Source of the DNA: Azospirillaceae bacterium
Lineage (GTDB): Bacteria; Pseudomonadota; Alphaproteobacteria; Azospirillales; Azospirillaceae
Length of the DNA: 64,000 bases
Assembly: GCA_028283825.1 (NCBI GenBank)
Contig: JAPWJW010000005.1
Span: 682,001 to 746,000, forward strand
Direction of reading: 5' to 3'
The notes under the pieces were generated by a model. It saw only the letters and a list, made by a program, of their open reading frames with translations. It searched no databases and was not told the origin of the DNA. How positions within the stretch are numbered: the first letter of the stretch is position 1; every line of letters starts with the position of its first letter. This document shows, one piece after another, positions 51,733 to 60,088 of this stretch. The position numbers and the translations under genes were made by a program.

Positions 51733-54147
51733 CTAGAACGTCGTCTTGATGCCGAGGCCCAGGATGCGCTGGGCATCGCGGGGAACGCCCAGGCGGACAT
51801 AGGTGGTGGAGGGCACGGCGACGCCGTTGACCACGCTGGTGGCACTGTCGGGCACCTTGGACACGGTATAGAACTGGTTCAGCAGGTTCTGCGCGTAGAG
51901 GCGGATGACGAAGCGGTCCTCGGGGGCGGCGAAGCTGACGCCCAGGTTCCAGATGCCGTAGGCCTTCTGGATCGTGTAGGGGGACTCGCCAATGTCCATC
52001 TGCTGGTCCGACCGCCAGGAGTAGCTGGTGTCCACCGTCACGCCCACGGGCACGCTGGCGGGCAGGGGCAGCTTGTAGGCCGCGTCCGCCGTCAGCTTCC
52101 ACTTGGGCGCGTAGGGCAGGACCTTGCCGTTGGGGTAATAGCAGGTGGCGGGCGCGCCGGTGGGGCAGTTGAACTGCAGGATGGTGGCGTCGGTATAGGC
52201 GGCACCGCCGTTCAGCGTCAGGCCGGGCAGCGGCCGGGTGATGAAGTCGGCCTCCACACCCTGCGTGCGCACGGCACCGGCGTTGATCAGGGTGCTGACC
52301 ACCGCCCCGTTGATGTTGGTGAAGCTGTTGGTCTGGAAGCCCTCGATGTCGTCACGGAAGACGTCCAGGCTGGCCACCACCTTGTTGTCCCACAACGCGG
52401 TCTTGATGCCGGCCTCGTACGCGTTGGAGGTCTCCGGCGCCAGACGGCCGGTGTTGTTGGCCGCCATGTTGAAGAAGATGTTGTAGGCGGGGCCCTTGTA
52501 GCCCTGGGAATAGGTGAAGTAGGCCATGGTGTCGGGGCCCAGATCGTACTGGATGCCCGCCTTGGCCGAGGCGTCGTTGCGGCTGTAGTTGTTGGCGCTG
52601 GCGAAGTTGCCGCCGATGCCGGAGAAGCCGGTGGCCGTGGCCACGCGCTGGAAGGTGTAGTCCAGCTCGTCATGCGTCAGGCGACCGCCGAAGGTCAGGC
52701 GGAAGGCGTCGGTGATATGGTAGGTCGCCTGGCCGAACAGCGCCTCATTGTTCGTGGTCACGCTATCCAGCGCCGTGCCCGAGGCATAGGCGTAGGTGGA
52801 GGCGCCGGCGGCACAGGGGATGTTGCCGTTGGCCAGGGCCGCCAGGGTGGAGGCGGTGCAGGTGGCATCCGACCGGGTGAAGTTCTCCTTCGTGTCGGTG
52901 TGGAAGAAGAAGAAGCCGCCGACATAGTCGATGGGCCCACCCACGTCCGAGGAATAGCGCAGTTCCTGGGAGTACTGGTTCAGGTCGACATAGCCATGGT
53001 CCACCAGGCTGGTGCTGCCGCCAGGAACGGAGGAGGAGACGTAGGCCGGGTAGCTGGCGGTGAAGTCGCCGTCGCGGGTTTCCACATTGTGCCAGCCGCG
53101 CCAGGCGGAGATGGACGTGACGGTGCCGCCGAAGGACGGGGTCCAGTCGACCTGGACCGAGGCGCCCTCGTTCCGGTCCTTGGTGTGCGGATCGACGTTG
53201 TTGTTGATGTCCTTGTTGGTGGCCGACGGGGTGATGGCGCCCAGCGCCGGGATCAGGCCACGCACGTTGGCGGCACTGTTGGACACCACCTGGATGGATT
53301 CCGCACAGCAATTGTCGTCGGCCTCGGCATAGTCGCCGATGAAGGTGACCTTGACCGCGTCGGTGGGGTTCCACACAAACTTGCCACGGATGCCCTTGTG
53401 GTCGTAGCCGTTGATGTCGTGGCCGTTGTAGAGGTTGCGGCCGTTGCCGTCGGCATGGCCGTAGAAGGCCGCCAACTGGCCCGACAGCGTGTCGGTGATG
53501 GGGAAGGAAATGCCGGAGCGCAGTCGCACCTCGCCATTGTCGGCGCCGGTCGCCTCGGCATAGCCGCCGAAGCTGGCCTGCGGGTCGGCGGTCACGATGT
53601 TGATGACGCCGGCCGAGGCGTTCTTGCCGAACAGCGTGCCTTGCGGACCGCGCAGCACCTCAACCCGGTCGATGTCCAGCAGGTCGGTCACCGCCATGCC
53701 GGACCGGGCGTAGACCACGCCGTCCACCACCGTGGACACGCTGGGCTCCGCACCGGAACTGAAGGACAGGGTGCCGATGCCGCGGATGTTGAGGGCGGAG
53801 TTCTTGTTGGTGGTGCCTTTGCGGAAGGTGACGCCGGGCACCAGGTTGGGCAGGGCCTCCGACGTGCTGACACCGGCGCTTTCCAGCATGTCGCCCGTCA
53901 CCACCGTCATGGCCACCGGCACGGAGGTCAGGCTTTCGCCGCGCTTTTGCGCCGTCACGATGATCTCGGTCAGGCCTTCGCCTTCCGGGGCCGCCACCGC
54001 CTGAGTGGCCGGGGCCGGCGGCGCGTCGGCGGCATGGGCCGCCATCGCCATGAACGCCACCAGGGCGGCGGAGCCCAGCAGGCGGCCCATCCGCAGGCCG
54101 CCCACAGGACGGGACGTGTTGGCGCTGGTGCCGGTGACGTTACGCAT
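51733..54147 (-). CDS. TonB-dependent outer-membrane receptor
   Basis: 804 residues. Signal peptide to AAHAADAP, TonB box EIIVTAQKR, plug domain (SVPVAMTVVTGDMLESAG, NIRGIGTLSFSSGAEPSVSTVVDGVVYAR, DRVEVLRGPQGTLFGKNASAGVINIVT) and a beta-barrel ending in Phe (LGLGIKTTF). The plug motif belongs to the large sugar/xenobiotic-type receptor group of Sphingomonas-like alphaproteobacteria. With the MFS transporter and LacI regulator it forms an uptake unit. Confidence 0.93.
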   Translation of the reverse strand: MRNVTGTSANTSRPVGGLRMGRLLGSAALVAFMAMAAHAADAPPAPATQAVAAPEGEGLTEIIVTAQKRGESLTSVPVAMTVVTGDMLESAGVSTSEALPNLVPGVTFRKGTTNKNSALNIRGIGTLSFSSGAEPSVSTVVDGVVYARSGMAVTDLLDIDRVEVLRGPQGTLFGKNASAGVINIVTADPQASFGGYAEATGADNGEVRLRSGISFPITDTLSGQLAAFYGHADGNGRNLYNGHDINGYDHKGIRGKFVWNPTDAVKVTFIGDYAEADDNCCAESIQVVSNSAANVRGLIPALGAITPSATNKDINNNVDPHTKDRNEGASVQVDWTPSFGGTVTSISAWRGWHNVETRDGDFTASYPAYVSSSVPGGSTSLVDHGYVDLNQYSQELRYSSDVGGPIDYVGGFFFFHTDTKENFTRSDATCTASTLAALANGNIPCAAGASTYAYASGTALDSVTTNNEALFGQATYHITDAFRLTFGGRLTHDELDYTFQRVATATGFSGIGGNFASANNYSRNDASAKAGIQYDLGPDTMAYFTYSQGYKGPAYNIFFNMAANNTGRLAPETSNAYEAGIKTALWDNKVVASLDVFRDDIEGFQTNSFTNINGAVVSTLINAGAVRTQGVEADFITRPLPGLTLNGGAAYTDATILQFNCPTGAPATCYYPNGKVLPYAPKWKLTADAAYKLPLPASVPVGVTVDTSYSWRSDQQMDIGESPYTIQKAYGIWNLGVSFAAPEDRFVIRLYAQNLLNQFYTVSKVPDSATSVVNGVAVPSTTYVRLGVPRDAQRILGLGIKTTF

Positions 54148-54175
54148 ACCCAGGAACTCCCTTCGGCCTTAAAAT

Positions 54176-54190
54176 CACAAAGTTTTTGTG
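54176..54190. promoter_or_regulatory. Palindrome upstream of the TonB receptor gene
   Basis: CACAAA-GTT-TTTGTG, a perfect inverted repeat 28 bp before the receptor start, in an AT-rich stretch. The 313-bp gap 54148-54460 must hold divergent promoters for the receptor and the monooxygenase; no credible gene is in it. Confidence 0.5.
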
Positions 54191-54460
54191 TTTATCGTTA
54201 ATTTATGGATCGTCATATTTAGAAAACTCATGGGTTTGGTCAATGAACTTCGCATCGTTTGCGGACAATTGCCGTATGCGTTTACGTCATTTCCCACAAA
54301 AATTTGGTTGAAACTAAAAGCGCCCGGGTGGAGAGTGTGCGCACACCGCCGACGGGTCCGGCCCGCCGACATGTTGTTCTCCAATCCGCCTTTATGTTCA
54401 GGCACTTAATCGTTAGGTGCCGGACAACGTGAAGGCCGGGTAGAAAGGCCTGTTGCACCC

Positions 54461-55552
54461 GTGTCCACCACCCTTGAAACCCCGTCCTCCCTGACCGCTC
54501 CCCGTTGCGAGGTGAGCTGGTTTTCCGCCCTGTGCGACGACGATTATGAATTCCTCGGCGTTCGCGAGCCGGCCCTATTGTCGAGTTTTGAGCATTGCCG
54601 GAACATTGTACTAACGGCGGAGAAGGGCGGGTACGACAACATCCTGCTGCCGTCGGGCTATAACCTGGGCATCGACACCATCGCCTTTGCCGCCGCCATG
54701 GCGCCCTTGCTGCGCCGGATCAAGCTGCTGACGGCCATCCGCTGTGGTGAGGTGTGGCTGCCGCAGTTGGCCCGCCAGCTGGCGACCTTGGACCAGATGG
54801 TGCAGGGCCGCCTCAGCATCAACATCATCTCCAGCGACCTGCCGGGTGAGACGTTGCCCAGTGCGGCGCGCTACCAGCGCACGGTTGAGGTGATGGCCCT
54901 GCTGCGCGACCTGCTGGACGGCAAGGCCGTGGACTTCAAGGGTGAGTTCCACAACCTGTCCATCGAGCCGCCGCGCGTGCGCACCACCAGCGGCAAGGCG
55001 CCGCTGTTCTATTTCGGCGGCCTGTCGGAGGACGCGCGCGAGGCGGCGGCCAAGGGCGCCGACGTCTACCTGATGTGGCCGGACCGGCTGCCCGAGGTGA
55101 AGGCCATCGTCGGCGACCTGTCCGCCCGCGCCGCCAAGCACGGCCGCGCGCTGAAGTTCGGCTACCGCGTGCACGTGGTGGTGCGCGAGACCGAAGGCGA
55201 GGCCCGCGCCGCCGCCGACCGCCTGCTGTCCCGCCTGGACGCGGTGGAGGGCGAACGCATCCGCAAGCAGTCGCTGGACAGCGTGTCCGCTGGCGTCAAT
55301 CGCCAGGCCGATTTGCGCGAAACCGCCGGCAGCGATGGCTATGTCGAGGAGAACCTGTGGACCGGCATCGGCCGCGCCCGCTCCGGCTGCGGTGCCGCCA
55401 TTGTTGGCGACCCGGACCAGGTGCTGGCCAAGTTGCAGGCCTACCAGGCGGCGGGGATCGAGGCCTTCGTGCTGTCGGGCTACCCGCATGCTCGGGAATG
55501 CGACCTGTTCGCCCGCTACGTCCTGCCCAAGCTGAACCACGGGCAGTTTTAG
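54461..55552 (+). CDS. LLM-class flavin-dependent monooxygenase (SsuD-like)
   Basis: 363 residues, bacterial luciferase-like TIM barrel. Seen: AEKGGYDNILLPSGYNLGIDT, IKLLTAIRCGEVWLPQLARQLATLDQMVQGRLSINIISSD, YQRTVEVMALLRDLLDGKAVDFKGEFHNL, PLFYFGGLSEDAREAAAKGADVYLMWP. The AARQ-AT-D-GR-NI pattern matches alkanesulfonate monooxygenases, which use FMNH2 from a separate reductase. GTG start at 54461. Repeat copy E follows the stop by 8 bp. Confidence 0.87.
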   Translation: MSTTLETPSSLTAPRCEVSWFSALCDDDYEFLGVREPALLSSFEHCRNIVLTAEKGGYDNILLPSGYNLGIDTIAFAAAMAPLLRRIKLLTAIRCGEVWLPQLARQLATLDQMVQGRLSINIISSDLPGETLPSAARYQRTVEVMALLRDLLDGKAVDFKGEFHNLSIEPPRVRTTSGKAPLFYFGGLSEDAREAAAKGADVYLMWPDRLPEVKAIVGDLSARAAKHGRALKFGYRVHVVVRETEGEARAAADRLLSRLDAVEGERIRKQSLDSVSAGVNRQADLRETAGSDGYVEENLWTGIGRARSGCGAAIVGDPDQVLAKLQAYQAAGIEAFVLSGYPHARECDLFARYVLPKLNHGQF

Positions 55553-55560
55553 GGAAAGGC

Positions 55561-55708
55561 CAGCGGCATGGGGCCCCGCCCCCGTGCCGCTGTAGGATGC
55601 GACCGCATCCGCCGGAGATTTCTGGGGAGCCGAAGGCGGACTGGAAATCGAGGACAAGCCAAGCCAGCGGATGCTGGCGCCCGGCGATTGAGGGAACCCT
55701 GATCAGGG
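55561..55708 (+). repeat. Structured intergenic repeat, copy E
   Basis: Begins 8 bp after the monooxygenase stop. Hairpins: CAGCGGCA/TGCCGCTG with an internal GGGG/CCCC extension, GGATGC-GACC-GCATCC, GATTTCT/GGAAATC, CCAGC-GGAT-GCTGG, and a short CCCTGATCAGGG that contains the stop codon of the convergent esterase gene. Confidence 0.88.
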
Positions 55709-56590
55709 CGCCTTGCGTCGTTGGGCGAACAGCCATTCCCGCCAGCCGGGTGCCGTCAGCATGTCCGGTGGCACCCGGTGGTCCATGCCCTGGTAACGGA
55801 TGAAGGTGGGGTTGCCGCCGGCCGACGCCAGGGCCTGGGCCCAGGTATGGTCGGGATCGAACGGGTTCTCCGGATCCTGGTCGCCATGGATCTGCATGAC
55901 GGGCACGCCCGCCACCGTCGCCGCCAGGCCGCGATCAGGCGGCACGGCGGAAAAGGTCACGGCACCGGCGAAGCGGCCCGGCTCGGCCACCAGGGCGTTC
56001 AGCGCCGCCGACGCCCCCATGGAAAAGCCCACGACGTAGATGCGCGTGGCATCGACCGGCAGGCGCGCCACCAGGTCGTTCACCAGCGCCAGCACCGCCG
56101 GCAAGGACGCGCCGGGATGGGAGGCCAGCAGGCCGTCGTCGCCGGGGGCGTAATCGGCGCTGCGCACGTCCACCTGCGGCACCACGACATAAGCCGGGAA
56201 ACGCTGGCGCAGGATGGGCAGGGCCCAGGCCTTGGCGAAGGCGCCCATCTGCCCGATGTTATCTGTGCCGATGGCGCCCGATCCGTGCAACACCAGCACC
56301 AGCGGCACCTTTTCCACCGCCGGTGCGGCGGCCGCCACCTGGGCCGGGGGCAGCAGGCGGTAGGGCAGCATCCGGCCGTCGGGGGCGGTGAAGGTTTTCG
56401 CGGCGAAATCGTCAGCCAACGGCGCTTTCCCCAAATCCTGGATGGCCTGGTCGTCCTCAGGTTTGGGCACGTAGGGCAGGGTGCGTTCCTCCACCTGACC
56501 GGGCCTCGCCGCCCAGGCCAGGGGCGGGACGCTGAGCGCTGCCGCCACCATCATCATCAGTGCCAGCACGCGCATCGCCTGTTCCCTCAT
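55703..56590 (-). CDS. Secreted alpha/beta hydrolase (esterase/depolymerase-like)
   Basis: 295 residues. Signal peptide (MRVLALMMMVAAALSVPPLAWA). Core: VPLVLVLHGSGAIGTDN, nucleophile GFSMGAS, Asp in MQIHGDQDPENPF and His in YQGMDHRVP. Resembles PHB depolymerase or phospholipase/carboxylesterase-type enzymes. Its ATG overlaps the eutC stop, so it is cotranscribed with ethanolamine ammonia-lyase; a role releasing ethanolamine-containing substrate is only a guess. Confidence 0.82.
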   Translation of the reverse strand: MREQAMRVLALMMMVAAALSVPPLAWAARPGQVEERTLPYVPKPEDDQAIQDLGKAPLADDFAAKTFTAPDGRMLPYRLLPPAQVAAAAPAVEKVPLVLVLHGSGAIGTDNIGQMGAFAKAWALPILRQRFPAYVVVPQVDVRSADYAPGDDGLLASHPGASLPAVLALVNDLVARLPVDATRIYVVGFSMGASAALNALVAEPGRFAGAVTFSAVPPDRGLAATVAGVPVMQIHGDQDPENPFDPDHTWAQALASAGGNPTFIRYQGMDHRVPPDMLTAPGWREWLFAQRRKAP

Positions 56591-57381
56591 GCCAATTGTG
56601 CGGGTGCCCGGCCGTCCACCAGCAGCCGGTCGCTTTCATCCTTCAGCGCCACGCCCGTCACCTGTCGGCGGAACGCCTCGCGCAGCAGCCAGGCCAGCTT
56701 GAACGCCGCCAGCTCGGGCCCCAGGCCGCCGTCGCGGATGTTGGACAGGCAGTTGCGTTCGGCGTCCAGCCGGCCGGGGCGGGGGGCCAGGGTCAGGTAG
56801 ACGCCCAGGCTGTCGGGGGCGGACAGGCCCGGCCGCTCACCGATCAGCATGGCGACGGCGCGGGCGCCCAGCATCTGTCCCACCTCATCGCCCAGGGCCA
56901 CGCGCGCCTGGGTCGCCACCACCACCGGCGCCACGCGCCAGCCTTCACGGCTGATCCACGGCGCCAGCGCGGCCAGCAGCGGCGCCGCCTGGCGATGCAC
57001 CGCCGTGGCCGACAGGCCGTCCGCCACCACCAGGGCCAGGTCGGGCTGGGTGGCGGGAACATAGGCCAGGGCGCGCCGGCCGCCGGGCGACAGGATGCGG
57101 CCCAAATCCGGGCGGCGCAGATAGGTCGCACGGTCCGGCGCGGCACTCTCCACCGCCAACACCTCGTGGCCCAGCGCGCGGAGGGCGTCCGCCACCCCGG
57201 CCGCATCGAACGGCGTGTGCACGGCGTCGCGCGCCTGGGCGTGGGCCAGGGCGAAACGCAGCACCTCCGCCGTCGGCAGGCTGGCGCCCGTCCGGCCCAG
57301 GGCGATGCGGGCGGGGGTGGTGTCCCTCAGATGCGCCCAGGCGTCGGGCGTCACCGCATCCTCGCGTTTCATCGTGTCCAC
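56587..57381 (-). CDS. eutC: Ethanolamine ammonia-lyase small subunit
   Basis: 264 residues. Family blocks: ARIALGRTGASLPTAEVLRFALAHAQARDAVHTPFD, TYLRRPDLGR, LALVVADGLSATAVHRQA, LGARAVAMLIGERPGL, CLSNIRDGGL. It forms the adenosylcobalamin-binding interface with EutB. Overlaps eutB by 13 bp; an ATG 9 bp later is an alternative start. Confidence 0.95.
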   Translation of the reverse strand: MDTMKREDAVTPDAWAHLRDTTPARIALGRTGASLPTAEVLRFALAHAQARDAVHTPFDAAGVADALRALGHEVLAVESAAPDRATYLRRPDLGRILSPGGRRALAYVPATQPDLALVVADGLSATAVHRQAAPLLAALAPWISREGWRVAPVVVATQARVALGDEVGQMLGARAVAMLIGERPGLSAPDSLGVYLTLAPRPGRLDAERNCLSNIRDGGLGPELAAFKLAWLLREAFRRQVTGVALKDESDRLLVDGRAPAQLA

Positions 57382-58802
57382 CCCGCCAACAGGGGTTGGG
57401 ATGCCGGCTGGGGTAGGGGGCGCCCATCGGCGCCGGTGATGCCCATGGCAAGCAGCCAGGCCTCGAACTCCGGCGCGCGTTTCAGCCCCAGCAGCCGGCG
57501 CACATACAGCGCGTCATGGAAGGAGGTGGACTGGTAATTCAGCATGACGTCGTCGGCCCCCGGTACGCCCATGACATAGGACACGCCGGCGGTGGCCAGC
57601 AGGGTCAGCAGCGTGTCCATGTCGTCCTGGTCGGCCTCGGCATGGTTGGTGTAGCAGACGTCGCAGCCCAGCGGCAGGCCCAGCAGCTTGCCGCAGAAAT
57701 GATCCTCCAGCCCGGCACGGATGATCTGCTTGCCGTCGTACAGGTATTCCGGCCCGATGAAACCCACCACGGTGTTGACCAGCAGGGGCTGGAAGGCGCG
57801 GGCGACGGCGTAGGCGCGCGCCTCCAGCGTCTGCTGGTCCACGCCGTGGTGGGCGCCGGCGGAGAGCGCGCTGCCCTGGCCGGTTTCGAAATACATCACG
57901 TTGTCGCCCACCGTGCCGCGTTTCAGCGCCTGGGCCGCCGCGTGCGCCTCGGCCAACATGGCCAGGCTGACGCCGAAGCCACGGTTGGCGGCCTCCGTCC
58001 CCGCCACCGACTGGAACACCAGGTCCAGCGGCACGCCGCGGTTCATCAGTTCCAGGCTGGTGGTGACGTGGGTCAGGATGCAGGCCTGGGTGGGGATGGC
58101 GAAACGCTGGATGACGCCGTCGATCAGGCGGGCCAGGTCCCCCAGCACCGACAGGCTGTCCGACACCGGGTTCAGGCCGATGACGGCGTCGCCGCAGCCG
58201 TACAGCAGCCCGTCCAGGATGCTGGCCGCCACCCCACCGGGATCGTCGGTCGGGTGGTTGGGCTGCAGGCGCACGGCCAGGGTGCCGGGCAGGCCGATGG
58301 TGTTGCGGAAACGGGTGACCACCGTGCACTTGCGCGCCGCCAGGATCAGGTCCTGGTTGCGCATGATCTTGGACACGGCGGCCGCCATCTCCGGCATCAA
58401 TCCCGGCGCCAATGCCGCCAGCACGGGCGTGGTGGCCTGGTCGGACAGCAGGTAATCGCGCAATTCCCCCACCGTCATGTGGGAAACGGGGGCGAAGGCG
58501 GCGGCATCGTGCCCATCGATGATCAGGCGCGTGACCTCATCATCCTCATAAGGCACCAGCGCCTGCGTCAGGAAGGTCTTCAGCGGCAGGTCGGCCAGGC
58601 ACAGCTTGGCCGCCACGTTCTCCTCCGCCGAACCGGCACCGATGCCGGCCAGCCGGTCGCCGGAGCGGGGCGGTGTCGCCTTGGCCATCAGGTCTTTCAG
58701 GTCATCGAACGCCCAGGTGCGGGGGCCCAGGGTGATACGGTACGCGGCGCGCCCAACCAAACCGATGCTCCCCGACGGTGACCTCTTGTCGGACGCGATC
58801 AT
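57369..58802 (-). CDS. eutB: Ethanolamine ammonia-lyase large subunit
   Basis: 477 residues. TIM-barrel catalytic subunit: AKATPPRSGDRLAGIGAGSAEENVAAK, GLNPVSDSLS, ILTHVTTSLELMNRG, DLVFQSVAGTEAANRGFGV, FETGQGSALSAGAHHGVDQQT, FIGPEYLYDGKQIIRAGLEDHFCGKLLGLPLGCDVCYTNHAEAD. With EutC and B12 it converts ethanolamine to acetaldehyde and ammonia. No microcompartment genes are nearby, so this is the simple, free-enzyme version. No cobalamin riboswitch is evident in the 121 bp upstream. Confidence 0.96.
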   Translation of the reverse strand: MIASDKRSPSGSIGLVGRAAYRITLGPRTWAFDDLKDLMAKATPPRSGDRLAGIGAGSAEENVAAKLCLADLPLKTFLTQALVPYEDDEVTRLIIDGHDAAAFAPVSHMTVGELRDYLLSDQATTPVLAALAPGLMPEMAAAVSKIMRNQDLILAARKCTVVTRFRNTIGLPGTLAVRLQPNHPTDDPGGVAASILDGLLYGCGDAVIGLNPVSDSLSVLGDLARLIDGVIQRFAIPTQACILTHVTTSLELMNRGVPLDLVFQSVAGTEAANRGFGVSLAMLAEAHAAAQALKRGTVGDNVMYFETGQGSALSAGAHHGVDQQTLEARAYAVARAFQPLLVNTVVGFIGPEYLYDGKQIIRAGLEDHFCGKLLGLPLGCDVCYTNHAEADQDDMDTLLTLLATAGVSYVMGVPGADDVMLNYQSTSFHDALYVRRLLGLKRAPEFEAWLLAMGITGADGRPLPQPASQPLLAGWTR

Positions 58803-58923
58803 GGCATTGTTCCGCCTTGGGGAGAAGGGCGGGCGATTTCTTATTGGTCAAGGGCTTGGCGCCGACGGTTCGCAACCGATGTCATTGAGTCAGGCATCGG
58901 ATGTTTTGCAAGGGGACGGGTGA

Positions 58924-59406
58924 ATGACGGACATGGAAAACCAGGCCCCGGCCGCACCCCGCCCGTTTTCGCTTGTCCTGTTCCTGGTACTGGTCCTGGG
59001 CGGCGGGCTGGCCATCGGTTTCCTGACAGCGCCCGGCGCCTGGTACGCCAGCCTCGACAAGCCGTCCTTCAACCCGCCCAACTGGGTGTTCGCCCCGGCC
59101 TGGACCTTGCTGTACATCCTGATCGCCATCGCCGGCTGGCGGGTGTGCCGGCGGGATTGCGACGACCGGCCCATGCGGCTGTGGTGGATACAGTTGGTGC
59201 TGAACTTCCTGTGGTCGCCCATCTTCTTCGCCGCCCATCTGCCGGGCCTGGCGCTGGCCGTGATCGCGCTGCTGCTGGTCGCCATCCTGGCTTTCATCGC
59301 CACCGCCTGGCGCCAGGACAGGCTGGCCGCCGTCTTGTTCTTGCCATACGCCGCGTGGGTGGCCTTCGCCACATCGCTGAACACGGGGATTTATGTGCTG
59401 AACTGA
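58924..59406 (+). CDS. tspO: TspO/MBR family membrane protein
   Basis: 160 residues, five helices. Family marks: APGAWYASLDKPSFNPPNWVFAPAWTLLYILIAIAGWRV, LWWIQLVLNFLWSPIFFAAH, and ending LPYAAWVAFATSLNTGIYVLN. Binds tetrapyrroles and in Rhodobacter modulates photosynthesis gene regulation. Divergent from eutB; AAGGGGAC ribosome site. Confidence 0.94.
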   Translation: MTDMENQAPAAPRPFSLVLFLVLVLGGGLAIGFLTAPGAWYASLDKPSFNPPNWVFAPAWTLLYILIAIAGWRVCRRDCDDRPMRLWWIQLVLNFLWSPIFFAAHLPGLALAVIALLLVAILAFIATAWRQDRLAAVLFLPYAAWVAFATSLNTGIYVLN

Positions 59407-59578
59407 GGGGCGGGCGCTGGGAGCATTGGAAAGTCGCACTTCGTTTTTGAGGCCACCCCCTCGGCCAATCAATATCCGATAATCTATCTTATGGAAATTA
59501 CACTCAAAACATCCATGGAACCATAAACGGCGCCAAGCGGTTGAACGCGTTGGCATGATGTGCAGGAGGAACCGCCCG

Positions 59579-60088
59579 ATGCCCACTGAAATCCCACCCC
59601 CTGAGCAGCTTTCACCCCAGACCGTCCAACGCACGCCGGTCATCATCCGCGGCACCGATCGGGCCGTCGTGGTGACGAGGCTGCCGCTTTATCCCTTGTT
59701 CGCGCCGTTTCCGGGCGCCTGCTTCGTCGGCGCGTTCCTGACTGACGTGGCTTACTGGCAGACGGCGGAGATGATGTGGGCCGACTTTTCCGCCTGGCTG
59801 CTGTTCGCCGGCGTGGTGCTGGGCGCGGTGGCGCTGCTCATCGGGCTGGTCGATCTGGCTGGCCGGCGTTTCGTGGACTCCCAGGCCCATGCCTGGCCGC
59901 ATGCCCTGGGCGTCCTCGTGGTGCTGGGCCTGGGCATCCTGAACTGCTTCGTGCACAGCCGCGACGCCTGGACGTCCGTGGTGCCGCAAGGGCTGATCCT
60001 GTCGGCGCTGACGGTGGTCATCCTGCTGACCACGGCCTGGCTGGGCTGGGCGGTCATCAACACCCGCCGGGTCGAGGTGCTGTCATGA
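59579..60088 (+). CDS. DUF2231 membrane protein
   Basis: 169 residues, four helices. Pattern LYPLFAPFPGACFVGAFLTDVAYW and ADFSAWLLFAGVVLGAVALLIGLVDLAGRR fits DUF2231, which resembles cytochrome-b-like or redox-partner membrane proteins. ATG 59579 follows AGGAGG. Overlaps the sorbosone-dehydrogenase-like gene (ATGA), so the two are a unit; this protein might anchor or accept electrons for it. Confidence 0.82.
   Translation: MPTEIPPPEQLSPQTVQRTPVIIRGTDRAVVVTRLPLYPLFAPFPGACFVGAFLTDVAYWQTAEMMWADFSAWLLFAGVVLGAVALLIGLVDLAGRRFVDSQAHAWPHALGVLVVLGLGILNCFVHSRDAWTSVVPQGLILSALTVVILLTTAWLGWAVINTRRVEVLS

Noticed and set aside
51634-54201. Long plus-strand open frame (855 codons) opposite the TonB receptor
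   Set aside because: Antisense shadow of a GC-rich gene; composition is Gly/Val/Arg/His-rich with no domain, while the minus strand encodes a complete receptor.
54175-54409. Short open frames on both strands in the receptor/monooxygenase gap
   Set aside because: No ribosome sites or similarity; the AT-rich region fits divergent promoters better.
58803-58923. Cobalamin riboswitch upstream of eutB
   Set aside because: The gap is only 121 bp and no B12-box-like sequence was seen.
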